From: an uncultured Acetatifactor sp.
Lineage (GTDB): Bacteria > Bacillota > Clostridia > Lachnospirales > Lachnospiraceae
NCBI GenBank assembly: GCA_910586435.1
Contig: CAJUGT010000041.1
Span: forward strand, 10,911 to 28,143
Length of the DNA: 17,233 nucleotides
Reading direction: 5' to 3'
Part shown: positions 1 to 5,612 of the stretch, one piece after another
Layout: every line of letters starts with the position of its first letter
Numbering within the stretch: position 1 is the first letter of the stretch
The notes under the pieces: model-generated
Told to the model about the DNA's origin: nothing
Seen by the model: only the letters and a program-made list of their open reading frames with translations
The model's database searches: none
Position numbers and translations under genes: made by a program

Positions 1-90
1 GAAGGTGCCCGGAAGAGGTATCAGACGCAGTAGCGGCTGAATACCGCTTCCCAGTTTAAGGGCACCGAAGTGCAGAGATGGCACTGGAAT
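1..90 (+). ncRNA. Structured RNA element, copy A
   Basis: This is a non-coding repeat that folds as RNA. P1 pairs GGTGCCC (4-10) with GGGCACC (60-66). Directly inside it GGAAG (11-15) pairs with CTTCC (47-51). An inner hairpin pairs GGTATCAG (17-24) with CTG-A-ATACC (37-45) and continues with CGC/GCG around an AGTA loop. A separate 3' hairpin pairs AGTGC (69-73) with GCACT (81-85) around the loop AGAGATG. A near-identical copy follows 109 bases downstream, and a third copy at 5183 keeps the folding with a different inner stem sequence. I do not recognise the class. It does not match the cobalamin, glycine or THF riboswitch consensus as I remember them. The copy may be cut by the window edge. 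Confidence 0.75.
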
Positions 91-109
91 ATAAAAGCAA
101 TCTCGAAAC

Positions 110-199
110 GAAGGTGCCCGGAAGAGGTATCAGACGCAGTAGCGGCTGAATACCGCTTCCCAGTTTAGGGGTACCGAAGTGCAGAGATGGTACTGGAAT
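110..199 (+). ncRNA. Structured RNA element, copy B (leader of aldehyde dehydrogenase)
   Basis: Tandem second copy of the element. P1 is GGTGCCC (113-119) with GGGTACC (169-175), the inner base stem is GGAAG (120-124) with CTTCC (156-160), and the 3' hairpin is AGTGC (178-182) with GTACT (190-194). Relative to copy A, C-to-T changes in the 3' strands of P1 and of the 3' hairpin turn G-C pairs into G-U pairs, so pairing survives. The 3' hairpin ends six bases before the GGAGGG ribosome binding site (201-206) of the next gene, which suggests control of that gene's translation or of transcript ends. The linker before it (about 95-109) resembles the linker before copy C. Confidence 0.75.
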
Positions 200-213
200 A
201 GGAGGGTAATCAA

Positions 214-1602
214 GTGCTAGTAAATGAAAACCTGGTACAGGATATTGTACAGGAAGTGGTTGCGAAATTACAGATTGCGGAGCCGGCCGAAAAAATGCAC
301 GGAGTGTTTACCGACATGAATGACGCAATAGCGGCAGCGAAAGCTTCGCAGGCAATTGTTCGCAGAATGTCCCTTGACCAGAGGGAACAAATTATCAGCA
401 ATATCCGCAGGAAGACTCATGAGAATGCGGAAGTGATTGCCAGGATGGGTGTAAACGAGACGGGAATGGGCAATGTAGGGCATAAGATTTTAAAGCATCA
501 TCTTGTGGCTGATAAAACGCCCGGAACGGAAGACTTAAAGACGACAGCCTGGTCTGGAGACAGAGGATTGACCTTGATTGAGATGGGGCCATTTGGCGTC
601 ATTGGAGCGATTACGCCCTGTACAAACCCCAGCGAAACAGTTATCTGCAATTCAATTGGTATGATTGCGGCAGGCAATACAGTGGTGTTTAACCCTCATC
701 CACAGGCGATTAAAACGTCGATTTTTGCCTTAAATCTCATTAATGAAGCGTCTCTGGAAGCCGGTGGTCCGGATAATGTGGCTTGTACTGTGGATAAGCC
801 AACTCTGGAGACCAGCAACATTATGATGAAGCATAAAGATATTCCGCTCCTTGCGGCAACGGGCGGTCCCGGGGTTGTCACAGCAGTTCTCTCATCAGGA
901 AAGAGAGGGATTGGAGCAGGGGCAGGTAATCCGCCGGCAGTGGTGGATGACACTGCGGATATCAGGAAAGCAGCGGAAGATATTGTAAACGGATGTACTT
1001 TTGACAACAATCTCCCGTGTATTGCGGAGAAAGAAATTGTGGCATTGGATTCTGTTGCGGATGAGCTGATGCATTATATGATTTCCGAGCAGGGATGTTA
1101 TCTGGTTTCCAAAGAGGAACAGGACAGACTGACGGCAACGGTTCTGACACCCAAGGGCCTGAATCGTAAATGTGTGGGCCGTGACGCAAGGACATTGCTG
1201 GGGATGATAGGAGTAACGGTGCCTGACAATATTCGCTGTATCGTGTTTGAGGGGGAGAAGGAGCATCCGCTGATTGCGGAAGAGCTGATGATGCCCATAT
1301 TGGGTCTGGTCAGGGCAAAGGATATAGATGATGCCATTGAGAAGGCGGTATGGCTGGAACATGGCAACCGTCATTCCGCCCATATTCACTCAAAAAATAT
1401 TGATAATATTACCAAGTACGCAAGGGCGATTGATACGGCAATTCTGGTTAAAAACGCGCCGTCCTACGCAGCGCTTGGCTTTGGCGGGGAAGGATATTGT
1501 ACATTTACCATTGCCAGCAGAACCGGAGAAGGGCTGACAAGCGCAAAATCCTTTACCAAGAGCAGAAGATGTGTAATGGCGGACAGTCTTTGCATACGTT
1601 AA
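214..1602 (+). CDS. pduP: CoA-acylating aldehyde dehydrogenase of a microcompartment (PduP type)
   Basis: Oxidises an aldehyde to acyl-CoA with NAD inside the BMC lumen, feeding PduL. The 462-residue length fits PduP/EutE enzymes. Residues 1-20 form an amphipathic segment (NLVQDIVQEVVAKL) typical of N-terminal encapsulation peptides, followed by a polar linker and the catalytic domain. The signature FDNNLPCIAEKE places the catalytic cysteine at about residue 269, and TPCTNPSETVICN and FNPHPQA are the cofactor-binding stretches expected of this family. The start is GTG at 214, seven bases after GGAGGG. The alcohol dehydrogenase follows after about 70 bases. Its substrate depends on the upstream signature enzyme, which is not in the window. 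Propionaldehyde is likely if the locus is of the propanediol type, and acetaldehyde is the alternative. Confidence 0.9.
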   Translation: MLVNENLVQDIVQEVVAKLQIAEPAEKMHGVFTDMNDAIAAAKASQAIVRRMSLDQREQIISNIRRKTHENAEVIARMGVNETGMGNVGHKILKHHLVADKTPGTEDLKTTAWSGDRGLTLIEMGPFGVIGAITPCTNPSETVICNSIGMIAAGNTVVFNPHPQAIKTSIFALNLINEASLEAGGPDNVACTVDKPTLETSNIMMKHKDIPLLAATGGPGVVTAVLSSGKRGIGAGAGNPPAVVDDTADIRKAAEDIVNGCTFDNNLPCIAEKEIVALDSVADELMHYMISEQGCYLVSKEEQDRLTATVLTPKGLNRKCVGRDARTLLGMIGVTVPDNIRCIVFEGEKEHPLIAEELMMPILGLVRAKDIDDAIEKAVWLEHGNRHSAHIHSKNIDNITKYARAIDTAILVKNAPSYAALGFGGEGYCTFTIASRTGEGLTSAKSFTKSRRCVMADSLCIR

Positions 1603-1671
1603 ACAGTCCGGTTATGAAATGTGTTATTTATGCCGGTCAACGAGCTATTAATTGAGAGAGGAGAGCAAGAA

Positions 1672-2869
1672 ATGGCTGACACAGCGCAGATTGAAGAGAT
1701 AGTGAAACAAGTGCTGGCAAGCATGGGTGGGGCCCAGGTGTCCACAGGAAGCAGCGCGTCGGATGGGACAATTCCTAAGACAGCTCATGTAGCGATGCTT
1801 ACAAGCCTGGAACATTTTGATGTGAAGGAATTTCCCGGAGGTAGGGGATGACGACATTCTGGTAAAAGTTGAGGGATGCGGCGTATGTGGAACGGATGCC
1901 CATGAGTTTAAGAGAGATCCATTTGGTTTGATTCCTGTTGCACTGGGACATGAAGGAACCGGTGAGATTGTGAAAATGGGTAAGAATGTCAAGAAAGACA
2001 GTGCAGGCAAGGAGCTCAAGCTGGGCGACAAGGTTGTGACCTGTATGATCTTTAAAGACAACCCGGATATTACCATGTATGACCTGAATAAGCAGAATGT
2101 GGGGGGAGCCGATGTATACGGACTTCTTCCGGATGATGACATTCATCTGAACGGATGGTTTTCTGATTACATATTGATCAGAGGAGGTTCCACAGTTTTC
2201 AATGTAAGTGATCTTGACCTGTATTCCAGAGTGCTGATTGAGCCCTGCGCAGTATTGATTCATGCGGTAGAGAGGGCAAAGAGCACGGGAATTCTCCGCT
2301 TTAACAGCAGGGTTGTGGTACAGGGGTGCGGCCCCATAGGTCTGATTTGCATCGCAATTCTGCGCACCATGGGAATTAACAAGATTGTGGCAGTGGATGG
2401 AGAACAGAAACGCCTTGACTTTGCAAAAGAGCTGGGGGCTTCGGATGCGGTGAATTTCAAGGAGCATAAGGGAATTGAGGCATTGACTGCGGCGGTAGAG
2501 GAGAAATGTGACGGGCATCTGGCTGATTTTGCCTTCCAGTGTACAGGATCTCCGGCGGGACATTCCAATATCTATAAATTTATTCGCAACGGCGGCGGGC
2601 TGTGTGAGTTGGGATTCTTTATCAATGGCGGTGACGCAACTATTAATCCTCACTTTGACATATGCTCCAAAGAAATTACTACTGTGGGTTCCTGGGTATA
2701 TACGCTCAGAGATTACGCCACCACGTTTGATTTCCTGAAGAGCGCCAAGAAGATTGGACTTCCCATCGATAAATTGATTACTCATACCTATCCTTTGGAA
2801 GAAATCAATGAAGCGCTGAAAACGAACCTGGCAATGACGGGACTTAAGATTGCGATTATCAATAAGTAA
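1672..2869 (+). pseudogene. Microcompartment zinc-type alcohol dehydrogenase, frameshifted near the N-terminus
   Basis: Would reduce the aldehyde to alcohol and regenerate NAD in the BMC. The start at 1672 has GGAG eight bases upstream. The first frame encodes an encapsulation-type helix (IEEIVKQVLASM), a linker and the first strand of the MDR fold, then stops at TGA 1849-1851. The +1 frame continues with PEVGDDDILVKVEGCGVCGTD, catalytic zinc residues in GCGVCGTD and GHEGTG, and the Rossmann motif GCGPIG, to the stop at 2869. Joining the frames near 1837 gives a protein of about 398 residues. The usual four-cysteine structural-zinc lobe is not evident. Homologues usually read EFPVPEV here, so loss of five bases (for example one unit of a CCCGT repeat) or gain of one G would explain the break. 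It is either a true lesion or a sequence error. Confidence 0.75.
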
Positions 2870-2909
2870 CAGTAGAAACTGTATCTCTTAATGGAACCGC
2901 AGGCAGTGA

Positions 2910-2933
2910 AAAGCAGCAGGAATGAGCTGCTTT
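2910..2933 (+). other. Intergenic hairpin before the first shell gene
   Basis: AAAGCAGC (2910-2917) pairs with GCTGCTTT (2926-2933) around an eight-base loop, just ahead of the ribosome binding site of the next gene. There is no following U-run, so it is more likely an mRNA processing or stability hairpin than a terminator. Confidence 0.4.
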
Positions 2934-2954
2934 GGAAAAAGAGGAATGGAATCT

Positions 2955-3278
2955 ATGGAAGCTAGGGAAGAAGCGGTAGGATTGTTGGAGGTATACGGTC
3001 TGACCTGTGCGTTTCTTGCGGCTGACGCAGGCTGTAAGGCCGCCGATGTCAGGTTGGAGACCTTTGATAAAAATAAGCCCGCAAACGCGGATTCGTTGCC
3101 GGTGCCTTTGCTGGTGACAATTAAGTTTCGCGGGAGTGTGGCTGCGGTGGAAGCTGCCATGGAAGCAGGAGAGGAAATGGCAAAATCCCTGACCGGTGTG
3201 GTTCAAAAACATATTATTGCAAGACCCACCGGCGATACAGAAAAAATGTTGAAGCTGAATGCCTTTGATAAAAATTGA
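2955..3278 (+). CDS. BMC-H shell protein, divergent, with an internal insertion
   Basis: A single BMC domain of 107 residues that should form hexameric tiles of the shell. GLLEVYGLTCAFLAADAGCKAADV aligns with the usual helix-strand start, and FRGSVAAVEAAMEAG and HIIARPTGDTEKML match the conserved second half. It differs from its neighbours by a longer, proline- and asparagine-rich segment (DKNKPANADSLPVP) where typical hexamers have the short EKIGSG pore loop, so its pore would be different. ATG 2955 is preferred because GAGGA (2941-2945) lies nine bases upstream. In-frame ATGs at 2946 and 2922 are alternatives. It is cotranscribed with the shell genes downstream. Confidence 0.85.
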   Translation: MEAREEAVGLLEVYGLTCAFLAADAGCKAADVRLETFDKNKPANADSLPVPLLVTIKFRGSVAAVEAAMEAGEEMAKSLTGVVQKHIIARPTGDTEKMLKLNAFDKN

Positions 3279-3306
3279 TTCGGCTTATAAATGAAAGGAG
3301 AACATT

Positions 3307-3582
3307 ATGGCACAGGAAGCATTGGGTATGGTAGAAACACGGGGGCTGACGGCAGCAATTGAAGCGGCCGATGCAATGACCAAGTCCGCAGAGGTGACTT
3401 TGATTGGCACGGAAAAAATCGGTTCTGGACTGGTGACTGTGATGGTGCGTGGAGATGTGGGAGCCGTGAAGGCATCCGTGGAAAACGGCTCCGCTGCCGC
3501 AAGCAGATTGGGTGAACTGGTAGCGGCGCATGTGATTCCCAGACCTCATTCCGATGTTGAGAAGATTTTACCTAAGATTTAA
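3307..3582 (+). CDS. BMC-H shell protein (PduA/EutM-like)
   Basis: A canonical 91-residue BMC hexamer subunit that forms flat shell facets with a central pore. It carries GMVETRGL, AAIEAADAM, the pore-region segment EKIGSGLVTVMVRGDVGAVKA and the C-terminal HVIPRPHSDVEKILP, all standard for the family. An AAAGGAG site precedes the ATG. It is about four-fifths identical by eye to the shell protein at 4091, with a different shell gene between them, so the pair looks like a recent duplication. Confidence 0.95.
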   Translation: MAQEALGMVETRGLTAAIEAADAMTKSAEVTLIGTEKIGSGLVTVMVRGDVGAVKASVENGSAAASRLGELVAAHVIPRPHSDVEKILPKI

Positions 3583-3637
3583 GAAACAGGAAACGGCTGC
3601 GTTTCAGAGTGGCCGATATGAGTAAAGGAGCCGAACA

Positions 3638-3976
3638 ATGGGCAATACATCATTAGGCTTTATTGAAATCTCAGGTGTGGTTGCGGCGGTGGACGCATTG
3701 GATATTATGTGTAAAACTTCCGGTGTGGAGCTTGCTACCTGGGAGAGAAAACTGGGAGGAAGGCTTGTTACCATTGTAGTCAGGGGTGATGTCTCATCTG
3801 TCACGGAAGCAGTGGAAGCCGCTGCGCAGAAGGCAATTAAGAAACCCGTGGCACAGGGAGTTATCGCAAATCCTCACAGTGAGATCATAAGGCTGGTTGA
3901 GTTAAGCGCAAGCAGGTTTATGAATAAAGAGACGGAAATGAGTACACTTGACGCACAGACAATTCAGGAAGTCTAA
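3638..3976 (+). CDS. BMC-H shell protein with a C-terminal tail
   Basis: A 112-residue single-domain shell subunit. The BMC fold is visible from LGFIEISGVVAAVDALDIM through WERKLGGRLVTIVVRGDVSSVTEAV to GVIANPHSEIIRLVE. The pore segment reads ERKLGGR rather than EKIGSG, implying a different, more basic pore lining. The last 20 or so residues after the fold (FMNKETEMSTLDAQTIQEV) form a polar tail that could contact lumen enzymes or a neighbouring tile. This is an inference. A GGAG site precedes the ATG. It sits between two near-identical hexamer genes. Confidence 0.9.
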   Translation: MGNTSLGFIEISGVVAAVDALDIMCKTSGVELATWERKLGGRLVTIVVRGDVSSVTEAVEAAAQKAIKKPVAQGVIANPHSEIIRLVELSASRFMNKETEMSTLDAQTIQEV

Positions 3977-4032
3977 ATGACAGGAACCGGCGTCAGGTTG
4001 ATGACAACAGTAATGGTATGGTAAATTGGCGG

Positions 4033-4062
4033 CAGTCCTGAACCTTCTAAGGGAAGGGACTG
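4033..4062 (+). other. Intergenic hairpin before the fourth shell gene
   Basis: CAGTC (4033-4037) and CCTTC (4043-4047) pair with GACTG (4058-4062) and GAAGG (4053-4057), giving a two-part stem with one bulge in the 114-base gap between shell genes. No U-run follows. It may set transcript processing or the different dosage of the two hexamer genes. Confidence 0.4.
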
Positions 4063-4090
4063 TCACAGAAGCAGAATCAGGAGGAAAAAA

Positions 4091-4372
4091 ATGGCACAAG
4101 AAGCATTAGGAATGGTGGAAACAAGAGGTCTGGTGGCAGCGATTGAAGCGGCGGACGCTATGTGTAAGGCTGCAAACGTTGCGCTGGTTGGCACGGAGAA
4201 GATTGGTTCCGGTCTGGTGACTGTGATGGTGCGTGGTGATGTGGGCGCAGTGAAGTCTTCCGTAGAAGCAGGCGCATCCAGCGCAGCCAAATTGGGCGAG
4301 CTGGTGGCAACCCATGTTATTCCTCGTCCTCATACAGATGTTGAAATGATTCTTCCCAAAGTGAAAGAATGA
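4091..4372 (+). CDS. BMC-H shell protein (PduA/EutM-like), second copy
   Basis: A 93-residue hexamer subunit with the same MAQEALGMVETRGL start and EKIGSGLVTVMVRGDVGAVK pore segment as the protein at 3307. It differs at about 17 of 91 aligned positions, mostly A/S/T swaps in the outer helix, plus an added KE at the C-terminus. The pore loop is unchanged, so the two probably make tiles of equal permeability that can mix. An AGGAGG site lies seven bases upstream of the ATG. PduL follows about 50 bases later. Confidence 0.95.
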   Translation: MAQEALGMVETRGLVAAIEAADAMCKAANVALVGTEKIGSGLVTVMVRGDVGAVKSSVEAGASSAAKLGELVATHVIPRPHTDVEMILPKVKE

Positions 4373-4421
4373 GAAACTGATTGTAGTTCTGATTTCATCA
4401 TGGGGAACCGGAGGGAAGACA

Positions 4422-5066
4422 ATGGAACAGCAGACAATTGAAATGATTACACAGATGGTTCTTCAAACCATTAACGGGATGGAGGAAAAGAGCAATGGAT
4501 ATCAGGTGCCGGTGGGGGTATCCGCCAGGCATATTCATCTGACACAGGAAGATGTGGAGTCATTGTTTGGGGAAGGATACAGACTGACAAAGAAAAAGGA
4601 CCTTATGGGCGGACAGTATGCCTGCAATGAAACCGTTACCATCGTGGGGTTGAAGTTGCGTGCCATTGAGAACGTAAGGGTTCTCGGGCCTGTCAGGAAA
4701 GCTTCTCAGGTGGAAATATCCGCCACGGATGCCATGAAGCTTGGGATTGCGGCACCCATCAGGGAATCCGGCAATGTGGCAAAAAGCGCGCCGATTGCGG
4801 TGGTTGGTCCCAAGGGCGTCCTTTATATGAAGGAAGGCTGTATTGTCGCAATGCGCCATATACATATGTCTCCGGCCGATGCAATGGCAGCGGGCGTGAA
4901 AGATGGCGATATTGTTTCCGTAAAGGCGGACAATGAGAGAGGAACTGTTTTCAATCAGGTAAAAATCCGGGTGAACGACAGTTTTACGTTGGAAATGCAC
5001 ATTGATACGGATGAGGCCAATGCCAGCAAGATTAAAACCGGAGATATGGTGACAATTATCAAGTAA
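4422..5066 (+). CDS. pduL: Phosphate propanoyltransferase PduL
   Basis: Converts acyl-CoA plus phosphate to acyl-phosphate and CoA, recycling CoA inside the BMC and allowing ATP formation by acetate/propionate kinase. The protein is 214 residues, the family's usual length. An N-terminal helix (TIEMITQMVLQTI) looks like an encapsulation peptide, and the two halves of the PduL fold carry the metal-binding pairs ARHIHL (His37, His39) and MRHIHM (His146, His148). LGPVRKASQVEIS is also family-typical. A CGGAGGG site precedes the ATG. It lies between the shell hexamers and the vertex protein, as in many PduL-bearing loci. It is unrelated to the Pta phosphotransacetylase. Confidence 0.95.
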   Translation: MEQQTIEMITQMVLQTINGMEEKSNGYQVPVGVSARHIHLTQEDVESLFGEGYRLTKKKDLMGGQYACNETVTIVGLKLRAIENVRVLGPVRKASQVEISATDAMKLGIAAPIRESGNVAKSAPIAVVGPKGVLYMKEGCIVAMRHIHMSPADAMAAGVKDGDIVSVKADNERGTVFNQVKIRVNDSFTLEMHIDTDEANASKIKTGDMVTIIK

Positions 5067-5100
5067 TGAAAACAGTGTAAGCTGTGAAAAGAGAGAGGGT

Positions 5101-5140
5101 GGACTGCCGCATCAGGGCGGCGACGCCTTCCTGACAGTCC
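5101..5140 (+). other. Hairpin downstream of pduL
   Basis: GGACTG (5101-5106) pairs with CAGTCC (5135-5140), with CCGC/GCGG pairing possible inside. The GGACTG strand could alternatively pair with CAGTCT (5171-5176), just before RNA element C. It could be a 3' end or processing structure. No U-run follows. Confidence 0.4.
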
Positions 5141-5182
5141 AGCTAAGAAATGTCAAGGGGAAATTTAAAACAGTCTCGGAAC
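5139..5182 (+). repeat. 44-base linker module shared with 9647-9691
   Basis: The segment begins CCAGCTAAGAAATGTCAAG and ends in CAGTCTCGGAAC. It recurs at 9647-9691 with three substitutions and one added A. Here it leads directly into RNA element C. A shorter relative of its end (AATCTCGAAAC) sits before copy B. The match across 4.5 kb marks it as part of a dispersed element rather than chance. Confidence 0.7.
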
Positions 5183-5270
5183 GAAGGTGCCCGGAAGGAA
5201 ATTTCAGCTGCGTCCTGTCAGATGAAATTTTCTTCCCTGGTTAGGGCACCATAGTGCAGAGACGGAACTT
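5183..5270 (+). ncRNA. Structured RNA element, copy C (leader of the vertex protein)
   Basis: Third copy, internal to the operon. P1 is GGTGCCC (5186-5192) with GGGCACC (5244-5250), and GGAAG (5193-5197) pairs with CTTCC (5232-5236). The inner stem is AAATTTCA (5199-5206) with TGAAATTT (5223-5230), continued by CTG/CAG. This inner stem has a completely different sequence from copies A and B yet still pairs, which is strong evidence for selection on RNA structure. The 3' hairpin is weaker (AGT 5253-5255 with ACT 5267-5269) but keeps GTGCAGAGA. It ends about seven bases before the ribosome binding site of the next gene. Confidence 0.75.
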
Positions 5271-5288
5271 TAAATGGGAGAAGGTGCC

Positions 5289-5534
5289 ATGATTGTAGGC
5301 AGGGTAATTGGAAGTATTGTTTCCACACGGAAGTGTGAAAATTTGATAGGCAATAAATTTATGATTATTGAACCGTTGCAGGAAATGGCGGGAAATGGCG
5401 CGCGTTTTGTGGCAATAGATAATATTGGAGCCGGTATCGGAGAGACGGTACTGGTGGCAACGGGAAGTGCCGCACGGGTGGGGATGGAAGGCGTACCGGT
5501 GGATGCCGCAATTGTAGGCATAGTGGATGAGTGA
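5289..5534 (+). CDS. eutN: BMC vertex (pentamer) protein, EutN/CcmL family
   Basis: Forms pentamers that cap the vertices of the polyhedral shell. The 81-residue protein opens with MIVGRVIGSIVSTRKCENLIG and contains FMIIEPL, ARFVAIDNIGAGIGETVLVATGSAAR and DAAIVGIVD, which together define the family. ATG 5289 is chosen over ATG 5274 because GGAGAAGG (5277-5284) sits between the two and correctly spaces the second, and because family members start at MIVGRV. It directly follows RNA element C, so its expression may be set apart from the shell hexamers. Vertex proteins are needed in far fewer copies. Confidence 0.93.
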   Translation: MIVGRVIGSIVSTRKCENLIGNKFMIIEPLQEMAGNGARFVAIDNIGAGIGETVLVATGSAARVGMEGVPVDAAIVGIVDE

Positions 5535-5539
5535 TTTTA

Positions 5540-5612
5540 TTCAAGAGAAAGGTTTTTCATGAGAAAGTGCAATTCGTGAAAAATGCATTTCATGAAAGAG
5601 GGGCGTTTCATG
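5540..5612 (+). repeat. Degenerate ~17-base tandem repeat ending in the pduS start
   Basis: TTCAAG or TTCATG/TTCGTG followed by GA-rich bases recurs at 5540, 5556, 5573, 5589 and 5607, a spacing of 16, 17, 16 and 18. The units read roughly TTCATGAGAAAGTGCAA. The last units provide the GAGGGG ribosome binding site (5598-5603) and the ATG (5610) of pduS. The region fills the gap between the vertex gene and pduS. It may be an expansion by slippage that now tunes translation. Confidence 0.6.

Noticed and set aside
69..194. ANTAR (EutV-type) antiterminator hairpin, because the AGAGATG loop has A first and G fourth
   Set aside because: ANTAR targets are paired hairpins with six-base loops followed by a terminator. 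Here the loop is seven bases, the partner hairpin does not fit and no terminator follows. Copy C also weakens this stem.
1..199. Cobalamin or other known riboswitch in the leader
   Set aside because: I looked for conserved core strings of the cobalamin, TPP, glycine, THF and SAM classes and did not find them. The fold is a simple two-hairpin arrangement.
1..199. CRISPR array suggested by the tandem direct repeat
   Set aside because: There are only two ~90-base units with a short linker and internal base pairing, no short regular repeats or variable spacers, and no cas genes.
1799..2785. 328-codon open frame on the minus strand opposite the alcohol dehydrogenase
   Set aside because: Its product looks like antisense of a coding gene, with no recognisable domain. 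The plus-strand frame has clear dehydrogenase motifs throughout.
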